A stretch of 64,000 bases of DNA from Methylobacter sp. (lineage in GTDB: Bacteria > Pseudomonadota > Gammaproteobacteria > Methylococcales > Methylomonadaceae): NCBI RefSeq assembly GCF_023227905.1, contig NZ_JALOCF010000003.1, forward strand, positions 94,772 to 158,771. Reading direction: 5' to 3'. The position numbers and the translations under genes are program-made. Positions 52,443-62,323 of the stretch are shown one piece after another (position 1 is the first letter of the stretch; every line of letters begins with the position of its first letter). Under the pieces are notes generated by a model. It searched no databases. It was not told the DNA's origin and saw nothing but the letters and a program-made list of their open reading frames with translations.

Positions 52443-53311
52443 GCGACATCCTTTTGGGATCCGTATTGAATCATTCTTTCAATAAAAAACTCAATATAGC
52501 CGCCTGCTTGAGATTTCAGCGGCCAACTGTCAATTCTTGATGCGATTGCTTTCAGTGCGAGAGAAGCCTTGCTTCTGGGAAAGCCCATAATAACCGGCGA
52601 CTGCTTTTGGACTGATTTACGCAAATATTCGTCATACGGCACCGCGCCTGCAAACTTCAGGGTAACATCCAGATAGCGATCCGTTACCTTGTTTAACTTC
52701 TGGAATAACGCATGGCCTTGCTGAACGCTTTGAACCATATTGGTGATCACATGAAAATGGGACAAGCCGTAATCCCTGTTCAGCAACTTGATAAATGCGT
52801 AAGCATCGGTTAACGATGTCGGCTCATCGCAGACAACCACGATAATTTCCTGGCACGCGCGGGCAAAATTGACCACGCTTGCGGATATGCCGGCCGCAGT
52901 ATCGACAATCAATACATCGATATCCTGATCGATCTCGCTAAAGGCACGGATCACTGCGGCCTGTTCAATTGTGTTCAATTCAGACATTTTCTGAATACCG
53001 GATGCCCCGGGAATCACTCTCAAACCTGAAGGGCCGTCCATCATGATCTCATCCAAGGTCTTTTCCCCTGACAGCACATGAGACAGATTGAACTGGGGAT
53101 ACACGCCTAGCAAAATATCGACATTAGCCAGTCCCATATCAGCATCCATTAACACCACCCGCTGCCCCATTTGCGACAACGCGATGCCAATGTTAACCGA
53201 CAAGTTTGTTTTGCCTACGCCCCCTTTGCCGCTGGTGACTGCAATGACGCGAACGGGTTTCATTTTATTCATTTTTCTTATCCCGGCTGCTTGGTCAGAT
53301 TGTTTATGCAT
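52439..53311 (-). CDS. flhG: Flagellar number regulator FlhG/FleN
   Basis: MinD-like ATPase that limits flagellar number and antagonises FleQ in polar flagellates. The deviant Walker A is TSGKGGVGKTN, followed by LMDADMGLANVDILLG and VIVDTAAGISASV. I use the ATG at 53311 (MHKQSDQAAGIRKM), 8 bases inside flhF; an ATG at 53335 would add eight residues. About 290 residues. Confidence 0.92.
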   Translation of the reverse strand: MHKQSDQAAGIRKMNKMKPVRVIAVTSGKGGVGKTNLSVNIGIALSQMGQRVVLMDADMGLANVDILLGVYPQFNLSHVLSGEKTLDEIMMDGPSGLRVIPGASGIQKMSELNTIEQAAVIRAFSEIDQDIDVLIVDTAAGISASVVNFARACQEIIVVVCDEPTSLTDAYAFIKLLNRDYGLSHFHVITNMVQSVQQGHALFQKLNKVTDRYLDVTLKFAGAVPYDEYLRKSVQKQSPVIMGFPRSKASLALKAIASRIDSWPLKSQAGGYIEFFIERMIQYGSQKDVA

Positions 53312-54863
53312 AGCCTTGTGCCGCCCAAGCTTCATTATTTATATCGTTGTAATCAGTTTCCATATCCAGCTCAGCCACACATTGCGAGATTAAAGTTCGG
53401 GCACAAGGGCAGTGCATATCCTCAGGTACTTGCTGGCCGTCGGCAATAAAAGACAGCGGCAGATTATTCTCTATGATTGAAGAAACTGCCGAACCTATCG
53501 TTGCCGCTTCGTCAAGTTTAGTCAAAATACTGGCTTGTGGTTCAAAAACCTGAAAAGCCTTGATGATTTCATTCATGGCCTTGTATTCGGTCGCAGCCGA
53601 CATTACCAGATAGGATTTAATGGCAATGCCGCTTTGTTGCAGGGTGTTAATCTGCTCGACCAGCTTCATGTCGCGTTGGCTCATGCCGGCAGTATCGATC
53701 AAAATAAGGCGCTTGTCCGAAAAACCGGTGATCAGGTTACGCAATTCAGCGGCACTGGATGCCACCCGAACCGGAACGTCAAGTATCCGTCCATAGGTAT
53801 TCAGCTGCTCATGCGCGCCAATGCGATAATTATCGGTAGTAATCAACGCCACCTGTCTCGGCCCGTGTTTTAAAATGAATTTGGCGGCCAGCTTGGCAAT
53901 CGTTGTGGTTTTTCCGACGCCAGTAGGCCCTACCAAAGCGGCAATACCGCCGTGCTGTAGCAAATCATCCTCGGCCACAGGCAGCACTTTAGCCAACAGC
54001 TCTTGAGCTTGACTAAAAACAAGTTCTGGATCCGTGTGATTGGTAAAGCGATTAGCAATTTTAACACTCAGTTTTCTTGAAATACTCATCCCAGCCAATC
54101 GCTGTAGCAAGTCAGCCCTGACCGGGTTGGTTTGTGACATTGCGGCCCAGCTAACGCTGGACAGCTTGGAGTCCATCGCAGACCGTAAGGATTTAAGCTC
54201 TTTGCTCATTTCCATCAGCAAATTATCGGCCGGGCTGCCCTGCTTTTCAGATGGCATAGCTATTTGCATAGGCCGTTCTGCTGGCTTGGGCTTCTGTGGC
54301 GTGGAATACACGACCGGTTTGGCAGCTTTTGCGGACACCGTTTCCATATTTCCGCGTAGATGCACTTTTTCCGCATAGCCGACATATTGGTCAATATTCC
54401 GGCGGCCGCCAGGGATGGTGGAAGTGTCGGAATCGGTAGGGAATCGGTTCGACCGACCGCCAGAAATGCCGGAAGTGTCGCGATCGGCCGGGAAGCGTTG
54501 CGGCCGCGCGGGAGAGCGCTCAGGCACGAAACCTTCCGCGCTTTGTTTTCTTTGACTGCTTAATACATGCAAATGATTTTTTTCCGCTTCAAAATCAGGC
54601 AAATCAACTTTTTTAGTTTCACGACTGCTTAAAATATCGCTATCGGCAGAAGACCTGTACGACCGATCAGAAGACTGTTGTTCTGCGGCCTGTTTTTGCA
54701 GCTTGCTCTGGATCAGCTGTTCATCAAAATCCCGCGCGGCGACAATTTCAACACCGCCATCAACAGATTTGTTGGACATTATGACTGCATCTGAACCCAA
54801 TTCTTCTTTAACCATGCGCATGGCCTGGCGTATATCTGCCGCAAAAAAACGTTTAATTTTCAT
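53304..54863 (-). CDS. flhF: Flagellar biosynthesis GTPase FlhF
   Basis: SRP-type GTPase that places the polar flagellum. The basic N-terminal B domain (MKIKRFFAADIRQAMRMVKEELG) is followed by a long low-complexity region (about 60-210) that includes two 17-residue tandem repeats, and then the NG domain with GPTGVGKTTTIAKLAA, TTDNYRIGAHEQL, LIDTAGMSQRD and LTKLDEA. At 519 residues it is longer than average because of the linker. It is one of two SRP-GTPases in the window, the other being the FtsY part of the fusion. Confidence 0.93.
   Translation of the reverse strand: MKIKRFFAADIRQAMRMVKEELGSDAVIMSNKSVDGGVEIVAARDFDEQLIQSKLQKQAAEQQSSDRSYRSSADSDILSSRETKKVDLPDFEAEKNHLHVLSSQRKQSAEGFVPERSPARPQRFPADRDTSGISGGRSNRFPTDSDTSTIPGGRRNIDQYVGYAEKVHLRGNMETVSAKAAKPVVYSTPQKPKPAERPMQIAMPSEKQGSPADNLLMEMSKELKSLRSAMDSKLSSVSWAAMSQTNPVRADLLQRLAGMSISRKLSVKIANRFTNHTDPELVFSQAQELLAKVLPVAEDDLLQHGGIAALVGPTGVGKTTTIAKLAAKFILKHGPRQVALITTDNYRIGAHEQLNTYGRILDVPVRVASSAAELRNLITGFSDKRLILIDTAGMSQRDMKLVEQINTLQQSGIAIKSYLVMSAATEYKAMNEIIKAFQVFEPQASILTKLDEAATIGSAVSSIIENNLPLSFIADGQQVPEDMHCPCARTLISQCVAELDMETDYNDINNEAWAAQGYA
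54396..54497 (-). repeat. 51-base tandem repeat inside flhF
   Basis: Residues 123-139 (RFPADRDTSGISGGRSN) and 140-156 (RFPTDSDTSTIPGGRRN) of FlhF are two diverged copies of a 17-residue unit, encoded by two 51-base repeats. They lie in the unstructured linker. Confidence 0.8.
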
Positions 54864-54879
54864 TACTTAGCCTCATGTA

Positions 54880-56979
54880 CTATGTTCTTCGTCCGACAGT
54901 TGAAACCACTTTGATCTGGCGATCAGCAGGTATTTCATTGTATGCCAAGACATGTAAACCCGGAATTGAATGGCGAACGAATCGGGACAGCCAGGGGCGG
55001 ATATAAGAAGAAACCAGCAACACTGCGGTCTGCCCTTCCATTTCCATCTTCTGCATACTTTCCTGCAAGGATGTATGCATTTGTTCTGCTAACCCCGGTT
55101 CTATCCCAACACCACTTTCGCCTGCCGTTTGCAAAGACTTATGCAATAACTGTTCCAACTCATGATCCAAGGTAATAACCGGCAACTCATCCTGCATGCC
55201 ACTGATTTCATGGATAATTAACCGCCCTAATCCGGCACGTACCGCCGATGTCAGGATGTCGGGATCTTGACTCCTAAGCCCATACTCCGCCAAAGTTTCG
55301 ACGATAGTGCGCATATCCCTGATAGGCACATGCTCTTGTAACAAGTTTTGCAATACCTTGACCACTACGCCCAACGGCAATGTTTTCGGCACCAGGTCCT
55401 CGACCAGCTTAGGGGCGGACTTAGCCAGGTTGTCGAGTACTTTATTCGCCTCTTCATAGCCGAACAACTCATGGGCATGTGCCTGCAAAAGATGGCTCAG
55501 ATGGGTCGCCACCACCGTCCCAGGGTCGACCACCGTATAACCCAAGGTTTGCGCATGATCTTTCTGGTTGGGTTCTATCCATACCGCATCCAGGCCAAAT
55601 GCAGGGTCCTTGCATTCCTTGCCCTTCAAAGTGCCAAAAACACGGCCGGGATTAATCGCCATCTCCATATCCGGCATAATTTCGGCCTCACCTACAGCCA
55701 CGCCCATCAGCGAAATCTTGTAAGCCGTTGGACTTAAATCAAGATTATCCCGGATATGCACCGATGGAATTAAAAAGCCCAATTCCTGGGACAGCTTTTT
55801 CCGTACTCCCTTGATGCGAACCATAAGCTGCCCACCCTGGTTCTTGTCCACCAGCGGAATGAGCCGATAACCTACTTCCAGGCCGACCACATCAACCGGC
55901 ATCACATCATCCCAACCCAGCTCTTTGGTCTCAGGAGCGAGCAGGTTTTGAGTCAGCTCCTGCGGATAATCGATAGTCACCAACTCGGCGTCTTTATGCC
56001 GTTTTTCGATTAAATAGGCTGCACCGCCCAGAACCGAGGCGAGCAAGATAAATACTAAATTCGGCATGCCGGGAATGATGCCCAGCGCGCCAACCACCGC
56101 TGCCGAGACCGTCAACGCTTTAGGGTTTGCAAACAGCTGCGCGGTGACCTGTTGCCCGATATTTTCGCCAGTGCTGCCAACTTTAGTAACGACCAGCGCG
56201 GAGGCTACCGACAACAACAGGGACGGAATCTGGGCGACCAAGCCATCGCCAATGGACAGCAATACATAAATCTTTCCTGCCTCGGCAAAACTCAGATCGT
56301 GCTGAAGAACGCCAATGGCCAAGCCGCCGATCATATTAACAAACAGGATGATAATCCCGGCAATCGCATCACCCCGGACAAACTTGCTCGCACCGTCCAT
56401 AGAACCGTAAAAATCCGCTTCGGTAGCCACTTCGGCGCGCCGCTCACGTGCTTGATCCTGGGTCAGCAAGCCGGCGTTCAAATCGGCATCGATGGCCATT
56501 TGCTTGCCCGGCATCGCATCCAGGGTAAACCTCGCCCCGACTTCGGCAATCCGCCCGGCGCCTTTGGTGACAACCATGAAATTGATGATCACCAGGATCG
56601 CAAAAACCACCAGACCCACGGCAAAGTTGCCGCCGATCACGAAAGCGCCAAAGGCCTCAATCACCTTGCCGGCCGCGTCGCCGCCCTTATGACCCTCAAT
56701 CAGTACGACACGCGTCGAAGCCACGTTCAACGCCAAACGCAATATGGTCGCAAGCAGGATAACGGTTGGAAATGAGGCAAATTCCAGCGGCTTAAGCGTA
56801 TAAACAACGACCAGCAGGATGATTAGCGAGAATGCGATGTTAAAGGTAAAAAACAGGTCGAGTACGAATGCCGGCAAGGGCAATATCAGCATCGACAGAA
56901 TCATAACGATAACTAACGGCGCACCCAGCTCGGCTTTGCCCAGCATCGCCAACGCGGCTTTTAATTTAGTAAAATCCAT
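54880..56979 (-). CDS. flhA: Flagellar export gate protein FlhA
   Basis: Largest component of the flagellar type III export gate, 699 residues. Eight N-terminal membrane helices are interrupted by the conserved cytoplasmic FHIPEP loop (GAGRIAEVGARFTLDAMPGKQMAIDADLN region). A cytoplasmic C-terminal domain (from about 340) binds chaperone-substrate complexes. Intact; 4 bases after flhB. Confidence 0.95.
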   Translation of the reverse strand: MDFTKLKAALAMLGKAELGAPLVIVMILSMLILPLPAFVLDLFFTFNIAFSLIILLVVVYTLKPLEFASFPTVILLATILRLALNVASTRVVLIEGHKGGDAAGKVIEAFGAFVIGGNFAVGLVVFAILVIINFMVVTKGAGRIAEVGARFTLDAMPGKQMAIDADLNAGLLTQDQARERRAEVATEADFYGSMDGASKFVRGDAIAGIIILFVNMIGGLAIGVLQHDLSFAEAGKIYVLLSIGDGLVAQIPSLLLSVASALVVTKVGSTGENIGQQVTAQLFANPKALTVSAAVVGALGIIPGMPNLVFILLASVLGGAAYLIEKRHKDAELVTIDYPQELTQNLLAPETKELGWDDVMPVDVVGLEVGYRLIPLVDKNQGGQLMVRIKGVRKKLSQELGFLIPSVHIRDNLDLSPTAYKISLMGVAVGEAEIMPDMEMAINPGRVFGTLKGKECKDPAFGLDAVWIEPNQKDHAQTLGYTVVDPGTVVATHLSHLLQAHAHELFGYEEANKVLDNLAKSAPKLVEDLVPKTLPLGVVVKVLQNLLQEHVPIRDMRTIVETLAEYGLRSQDPDILTSAVRAGLGRLIIHEISGMQDELPVITLDHELEQLLHKSLQTAGESGVGIEPGLAEQMHTSLQESMQKMEMEGQTAVLLVSSYIRPWLSRFVRHSIPGLHVLAYNEIPADRQIKVVSTVGRRT

Positions 56980-56983
56980 ACCT

Positions 56984-58114
56984 CTAATCCCGTTTAAATT
57001 CGTCAGGCACGTTAATATCTGCCGGTGGCAATGGCGCTCTCCAGTCGTTTTTCTGCGCTGCTTTTAACTGATAGACATAGGCAAGTATTTGCGCCACAGC
57101 CAAATAAAGCCCTTGCGGTATCTCTCTATCCAACTCGGTCGAATAATACAGCGCCCTGGCTAAGGGCGGTGACGCCACCAGCGGCACATCGGCGCCTATC
57201 GCCGCGTTACGGATTTGGGCGGCTATCAAATCGACGCCCTTGGCAATTAGTTTTGGTGCGCCATTAGAAGTTTGGTCATATTTTAAAGCCACCGCATAAT
57301 GGCTGGGATTAGTCACAATAACATCGGCTTTCGGCACTTCCGCCATCATCCGGTTTTGCGCCATATCCATTTGCATCCTGCGCTGCCGCCCTTTCACCTC
57401 GGGGCTACCCTCGGACTCTTTATGCTCATCCTTGATTTCCTGCAAGGTCATTTTCAGTTTCTTGTTGTGATCCCATAACTGATAAGGCACATCAAGCATC
57501 GCAATAACAATCAGCGAGGCACTGAGCAGTAAAAAGCACATGCCAATGATATTGAGTGCATGGTCTACTGCCTGCTCAGGCGACTCGACACCCAAACCCA
57601 GCAATTCACTGATATAGGATCGGTACAAAGCAACCGCGACAGCAAAAACCAATAAAATCTTCAGCAATGCTTTGAGCATTTCTATCAGTCCCCGCATCGC
57701 AAACAGCCGGGGTATGCCCTTGATGGGGTCCATTTTTTCCAGCTTGGGCGAAATAGCTTCCCAGCTAAATATCCAGCCGCCCATTGATATCGGCGCAATA
57801 ATAGCGACAACGACCATCAACGCAAAAAACGGCGCAACCAACATGAGGCCATCAATCATTGCCTGCTTAAAATACAGAGTGAGGCTGACCGGATCAAAAA
57901 TGGTTTCACGGCTCAGTTGAAAGTCGGCCCGCATCATGCCCAACAGACCCTTACCGATTTTCTCCCCCTGAATCAGCAACAAGGTTGCGCTGACGATCAG
58001 CATCGCGAAAGTGTTAAGCTCTCTGGAGCGGGCAATCTGGCCTTTTTTGCGGGCGTCGTCTAAACGCTTACCGGTGGGCTGTTCTGTTTTTTCCTGATCC
58101 GAATCTTCAGCCAT
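56984..58114 (-). CDS. flhB: Flagellar export switch protein FlhB
   Basis: Substrate-specificity switch of the flagellar export apparatus, 376 residues: cytoplasmic start (EDSDQEKTEQPTGKRLDDARKKGQIARSRE region), four membrane helices and a C-terminal autocleaving domain. The cleavage motif, normally NPTH, reads NPSH here (IVTNPSHYAVAL); the Asn-Pro pair needed for cleavage is kept. Otherwise typical. Confidence 0.94.
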   Translation of the reverse strand: MAEDSDQEKTEQPTGKRLDDARKKGQIARSRELNTFAMLIVSATLLLIQGEKIGKGLLGMMRADFQLSRETIFDPVSLTLYFKQAMIDGLMLVAPFFALMVVVAIIAPISMGGWIFSWEAISPKLEKMDPIKGIPRLFAMRGLIEMLKALLKILLVFAVAVALYRSYISELLGLGVESPEQAVDHALNIIGMCFLLLSASLIVIAMLDVPYQLWDHNKKLKMTLQEIKDEHKESEGSPEVKGRQRRMQMDMAQNRMMAEVPKADVIVTNPSHYAVALKYDQTSNGAPKLIAKGVDLIAAQIRNAAIGADVPLVASPPLARALYYSTELDREIPQGLYLAVAQILAYVYQLKAAQKNDWRAPLPPADINVPDEFKRD

Positions 58115-58117
58115 AAT

Positions 58118-58891
58118 CTACAATCGCAGTAACTGCCCGATCAAATCATAAGCGTCCGTTAACATCCCGGAGAATTGATCCAGCACATCCGGCAATGTTT
58201 TCCAGACCAACAACATGCCCAGCATCAAAGTTACCGGAAAGCCCACCGAGAATATTTGTAATTGCGGAGCCGCTCTGGACGCCACTCCAAAAATGACATT
58301 AATCAGCAACAGGCTGGCGACCACGGGCATAGCCAACAATAATCCGCCGGCAAACATTCGGCTGCTCCACGCCAGGATAGACCAGATACCGGCCTTGTCG
58401 ATACCGTCAACGCCAATCGGCAGGGTTTTAAAACTATCCAGCAGCATTTGTATCAGCAATAAATGCCCATCCAAACTAATAAAAATTAGCGTCGTAGTGA
58501 CGGTATAAAATTGTGCAATCACCGGCACCTGCTGCCCGCTTTGCGGATCAACCATCATCGAAAAGCCCAGACCCATGCTTAAAGCAATGCTTTGCCCGGT
58601 AAACACGACCGCCGCAAATACCAACTGTAAAATAAAGCCGCTCGTCAAGCCGATCATAATCTGCGTCAGGGCCATCATAAATCCGGGATAACTGAACATT
58701 TCAACTTTCGGTAAAGGGGGGAGCAACGGCATGACCACGAGCGTTATTGCCACTGAAAGAACCAGCCTGACCCGAGCCGGCACGGCTCGAATGCTAAACA
58801 ACGGCACGGATACAAACATCGCGCTAATACGCATTAACGGCCATATAAACAATGCCGCTTGGTTGAGAATCTGCGCATCGGTAAAGTTCAA
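58118..58891 (-). CDS. fliR: Flagellar export protein FliR
   Basis: Core membrane protein of the export gate, 257 residues with six helices. Typical stretches are MRISAMFVSVPLFSIRAVPARVRLVLS and GLGFSMMVDPQSGQQVPVIAQFY. Lies 3 bases after fliQ and 3 before flhB. Confidence 0.93.
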   Translation of the reverse strand: MNFTDAQILNQAALFIWPLMRISAMFVSVPLFSIRAVPARVRLVLSVAITLVVMPLLPPLPKVEMFSYPGFMMALTQIMIGLTSGFILQLVFAAVVFTGQSIALSMGLGFSMMVDPQSGQQVPVIAQFYTVTTTLIFISLDGHLLLIQMLLDSFKTLPIGVDGIDKAGIWSILAWSSRMFAGGLLLAMPVVASLLLINVIFGVASRAAPQLQIFSVGFPVTLMLGMLLVWKTLPDVLDQFSGMLTDAYDLIGQLLRL

Positions 58892-58894
58892 CGT

Positions 58895-59164
58895 TCAACC
58901 AATTAAATGGGGGATGTCCCTGATCAAGCCTTGAAAATAATCAAGGAACATTTGCAGCATGGCCGGCCCCATAATCATCAACACAATCCCTATAACGATG
59001 ACCTTGGGCACAAATGTCAAGGTCGCCTCATTAATCTGGGTGGCCGCCTGGAACATCGCGATAATCAGACCCACCGCCAAAGAAGGCAGCAATATCGGCG
59101 CAGTCAGCTTGATCGCAACAATCATCGCCTCCTGGGCAACCATGGAGATAGTTTCCGGCGCCAT
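58895..59164 (-). CDS. fliQ: Flagellar export protein FliQ
   Basis: Small gate protein of 89 residues with two membrane helices around a polar turn; AMFQAATQINEATLTFVPKV is the conserved FliQ segment. Four copies surround FliP/FliR in known gates. Confidence 0.92.
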   Translation of the reverse strand: MAPETISMVAQEAMIVAIKLTAPILLPSLAVGLIIAMFQAATQINEATLTFVPKVIVIGIVLMIMGPAMLQMFLDYFQGLIRDIPHLIG

Positions 59165-59183
59165 AAATTACCTTGAGCTGCCG

Positions 59184-59957
59184 TCAACTGACATAAAAAC
59201 TCGCCGCCAACATTTCCATGATCAAAGACCAACCGTCAGCAAGAACAAACAACATGATTTTAAAAGGCAGGGAAATAATCATCGGCGACAGCATCATCAT
59301 ACCCATGGACATCAGCACGCTGGCCACCACCAAATCGATGATCAAAAAAGGCAGAAAAATCAGGAAGCCTATTTGAAAAGCCGTCTTCAATTCACTGGTC
59401 ACGAAAGCCGGCAACAATAACGAAAACGGCACGTTTTCAGCCGAATCCAGTTCCGCATTGCCGGAAATCCTGATAAATAATTCCAGGTCTGACTCTCTGG
59501 TCTGCTTGAGCATAAACTGCCGGAACGGCTCGGACGCTTTTTCAAGGGCTGCGGTCACGTCGATTTTCTCTTCCAGATAGGGCTGTACGGCTTCGGTGTT
59601 CACCTTATCGAAGACCGGCATCATGATGAAGATTGTCAAAAACATGGACAAGCCTAACAACACCTGGTTACTTGGCGCCTGTCCGGTGCCTAATGCCGTT
59701 CGCAGCAAGCTCAGGACGATCATGATCCGGGTAAACGACGTCATGGTCAGCAACAGCGCCGGCAGCACGGTCAGCAAGGTCATTAACGCCAGAATCTGGA
59801 TCGTTACCGAGTAGGTCTGAGCGCCTTGCTTGCCTGTAGTAATGGTGACTGCATCAATACCCGCTGCGGCGTAAGACGGCGTATCGAGCGCAAAAAAAGC
59901 GATCCCTATAATCAGCAACCGAAACGCCATTGATCGAAATAAAGCGCTGTTAGCCAT
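59184..59957 (-). CDS. fliP: Flagellar export protein FliP
   Basis: Export gate protein of 257 residues with a cleavable signal peptide (to SYAA) and four membrane helices; FTRIMIVLSLLRTALGTGQAPSNQVL and the later MRQTRESDLELF-like LKQTRESDLELFIRISG are characteristic. Overlaps fliO by 8 bases. Confidence 0.94.
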   Translation of the reverse strand: MANSALFRSMAFRLLIIGIAFFALDTPSYAAAGIDAVTITTGKQGAQTYSVTIQILALMTLLTVLPALLLTMTSFTRIMIVLSLLRTALGTGQAPSNQVLLGLSMFLTIFIMMPVFDKVNTEAVQPYLEEKIDVTAALEKASEPFRQFMLKQTRESDLELFIRISGNAELDSAENVPFSLLLPAFVTSELKTAFQIGFLIFLPFLIIDLVVASVLMSMGMMMLSPMIISLPFKIMLFVLADGWSLIMEMLAASFYVS

Positions 59958-60390
59958 TGGCTCTTCCTTTGATTACCTGTTGCACTATCGCGCTAAATCC
60001 GCTGTCTTTGTCGATAGACGACGGCTCATTAGTCAAGCAATCGTCGCCTTCCAACACATGCAGAGCGTCGATACGTCCCGGCGTCACCCCTAAAATCAGC
60101 TGCTTTTTTCCAACCTGGAGCAAAACGACTTTTTCCCGCATGCCCAATGACAGACCGCCAACGACGCGCATTTTTTCTGTGCCACCGGCAGAGATTCCGC
60201 TTAACTTGCGCATTCCCCAGACACAGAAAAAAAAGATAGCCAAGACTATCAACAAGGCCATGCCCCAATGAAGCATATCTCCGGAGGAAACCGTCCTGAC
60301 TGCCTGTTTGGAAACATCGGCTCCCGGCACAGCAAAACAGGCGGGAAACCACCAGAACATCAACCATGCGGTAATTATCTTTTCAGGCAT
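59950..60390 (-). CDS. fliO: Flagellar protein FliO
   Basis: Assembly factor for the FliP/FliR gate, 146 residues: a signal-like N-terminal helix, a second membrane helix (MALLIVLAIFFFCVWGMRKL), and a short cytoplasmic domain with LGMREKVVLLQVGKKQLILGVT, the FliO signature. It starts right after fliN. Confidence 0.88.
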   Translation of the reverse strand: MPEKIITAWLMFWWFPACFAVPGADVSKQAVRTVSSGDMLHWGMALLIVLAIFFFCVWGMRKLSGISAGGTEKMRVVGGLSLGMREKVVLLQVGKKQLILGVTPGRIDALHVLEGDDCLTNEPSSIDKDSGFSAIVQQVIKGRANG

Positions 60391-60770
60391 CAGGCTAATC
60401 TTTTAACCCGTTCCGACGGACTTATGACATCGGTTAAGCGAATCCCGAATTTATCATTGATTACTACCACTTCACCATGCGCGATCAGTGTGCCGTTCAC
60501 CAACACATCAAGCGGTTCTCCGGCAAAACGCTCCAACTCAACAACCGAGCCCTGATTTAGTTGCAAAAGATTTCTGATATTAATCTGTGTCCTGCCAATT
60601 TCCATTGAAATAGTAACGGGAACGTCCAAAATAACATCAAGATTGATTTCATCGCCTGAAGCCGAAGATGATTGTTTATCTTCAAACTGATTATTAAACT
60701 CCTGGAATGCAGCGGCCTCAAAGTCATCAACCGGTTCTGCACCCCCAGGCATATCTGGATATTCACTCAT
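60390..60770 (-). CDS. fliN: Flagellar switch protein FliN
   Basis: C-ring component of 126 residues. An acidic, variable N-terminus (to about 55) is followed by a SpoA/FliN domain: ILDVPVTISMEIGRTQINIRNLL, VVELERFAGEPLDVLVNGTLIAHGEVVV, and FGIRLTDVISPSER. I use the ATG at 60770 with GGGA upstream rather than the TTG four codons earlier. Confidence 0.93.
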   Translation of the reverse strand: MSEYPDMPGGAEPVDDFEAAAFQEFNNQFEDKQSSSASGDEINLDVILDVPVTISMEIGRTQINIRNLLQLNQGSVVELERFAGEPLDVLVNGTLIAHGEVVVINDKFGIRLTDVISPSERVKRLA

Positions 60771-60825
60771 GTTATTTCCCAACTTAATATTGTTATGATC
60801 AAACCCTACAACGCATCAGGTCGAT

Positions 60826-61821
60826 TCAAAGCTTTACCTTATCCATAATCTGTATTGCATAATTGCCGTCCGATACGCCCACTTTACCTTCAAACACAGG
60901 AATTCCTTCCGCTTTAAGGATTACCGTCTCCGGCATATCAATAGGTATGACATCGCCTTTTTTTAACCGCATAACGTCTCTTATGGACATGCTTTTTTCC
61001 ACTAGAAGGCTGTTTACATTGACCTCTGCTCTCAATACTTCTCCACGCAATGCCGCCTGCCAACCATTATCTACCTCGCCACTATCACTGCTGATGGCAT
61101 CCAACAACTCCCGGATTGGCTCAAGCATCGCATAGGGCATAGCAATATTGACGTCGCCACCCCCGCCTTCCAGCTCGACATGAATGGTAGAGATCACGAT
61201 AATATCCCCAGGCCCGATAATATTGGCAAACCGTGGATTAATTTCTGCGCCGATATACTCGAAATCGAGATCCATGACCGGCTTCCAGGCTTCTTTCAAA
61301 TCCTTGAAGATCATGTCAATGATGATTCGAACCACCCGCATTTCAGTCGGCGTAAATTCCCTGCCTTCGGTCTGGTTATAAAATTGTCCTGCACCGCCAA
61401 AAAAATTATCGACTACCGTAAAGACAAGTCGCGGATCGATGACTATCAATGCCTTGCCGCGCAAGGGATTAAACCGAACAATCGTTAAATTAGTCGGAAC
61501 CAGCAAGCCCTGTATATATTCAGAAAACTTTTGAACCTGAATACCGGATATAAAGATTTCTGCCGAGCGACGCAGAAAGTTGAATAATGAAATGCGGATA
61601 AATCTGGCAAACCGTTCATTAACCATTTCCAGGGTCGGCATACGCCCGCGAACAATTCTTTCCTGGCTGGCAAAGTCATACTCCCTGACCGCGCCTTTTT
61701 CATAAAATTCTTCAGCATCGGCTTCAGCATAAAACTCGGAATCATCCTCTGTTTCGATATCTCCATCGCTAACACCATTTAGCAGTGCATCTATTTCTGC
61801 CTGCGAGAGTAAATCACTCAT
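60826..61821 (-). CDS. fliM: Flagellar motor switch protein FliM
   Basis: C-ring protein of 331 residues. The N-terminal CheY-P-binding peptide LSQAEIDALLNG (residues 5-16) is intact, followed by the CheC-like middle domain (LEMVNERFARFIRISLFNFLRRSAE) and a C-terminal SpoA domain. The CheY-binding peptide implies a chemotaxis system exists elsewhere in the genome. Confidence 0.95.
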   Translation of the reverse strand: MSDLLSQAEIDALLNGVSDGDIETEDDSEFYAEADAEEFYEKGAVREYDFASQERIVRGRMPTLEMVNERFARFIRISLFNFLRRSAEIFISGIQVQKFSEYIQGLLVPTNLTIVRFNPLRGKALIVIDPRLVFTVVDNFFGGAGQFYNQTEGREFTPTEMRVVRIIIDMIFKDLKEAWKPVMDLDFEYIGAEINPRFANIIGPGDIIVISTIHVELEGGGGDVNIAMPYAMLEPIRELLDAISSDSGEVDNGWQAALRGEVLRAEVNVNSLLVEKSMSIRDVMRLKKGDVIPIDMPETVILKAEGIPVFEGKVGVSDGNYAIQIMDKVKL

Positions 61822-61822
61822 G

Positions 61823-62323
61823 TTATTGCATTACAAATGAAGTAAAAAAAATCTCATTAACCTTCCCCTTCCCTGCCATTTTTACTAGCACGGCGGTCAC
61901 ATCATCTAACATAGCTTTGCCTAACAGCTCCTTTCCTTCGCGAGTATTCAAACTTGCCGGGTCTTGCGCACCAATCAGCATCAACAGATTATTGCGCATC
62001 ATAGGTTCATTTTTTTTTAAAACTTCAATAGTCTCGGCGCCTTCGACTAACATGGACACTGTAATCCGCCCGTGCTGAATTGCCGCTCCCTTGGGAAAGT
62101 CGACAACAATCGGTTTGCTCATATCAAAATAGAGCTTTTCCGCATGAACTGCCGCCTCATCCTCATCAGCATGCTCACCTTTTCCATTGGATGAATCCTC
62201 TTTCATAAGAAAGAAAGTGGCGCCGCCACCCGCTGCTAATAGTATTATTGCCGCGACAATTATGATGATCAGTTTTTTGGGAGACTTTTTTATGCTCCCG
62301 CTTTCTTGCTCAAGTTCAGCCAT
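61823..62323 (-). CDS. fliL: Flagellar basal body protein FliL
   Basis: Membrane protein that supports stator function, 166 residues: short cytoplasmic start, one helix (about 18-37, KLIIIIVAAIILLAAGGGATFF), an acidic linker and a periplasmic domain (VVDFPKGAAIQHGRITVSMLVE). First gene of the long flagellar operon. Confidence 0.92.
   Translation of the reverse strand: MAELEQESGSIKKSPKKLIIIIVAAIILLAAGGGATFFLMKEDSSNGKGEHADEDEAAVHAEKLYFDMSKPIVVDFPKGAAIQHGRITVSMLVEGAETIEVLKKNEPMMRNNLLMLIGAQDPASLNTREGKELLGKAMLDDVTAVLVKMAGKGKVNEIFFTSFVMQ

Noticed and set aside
56152..56775. 207-residue frame on the plus strand
   Set aside because: Antisense to flhA; polar low-complexity product with no family likeness.
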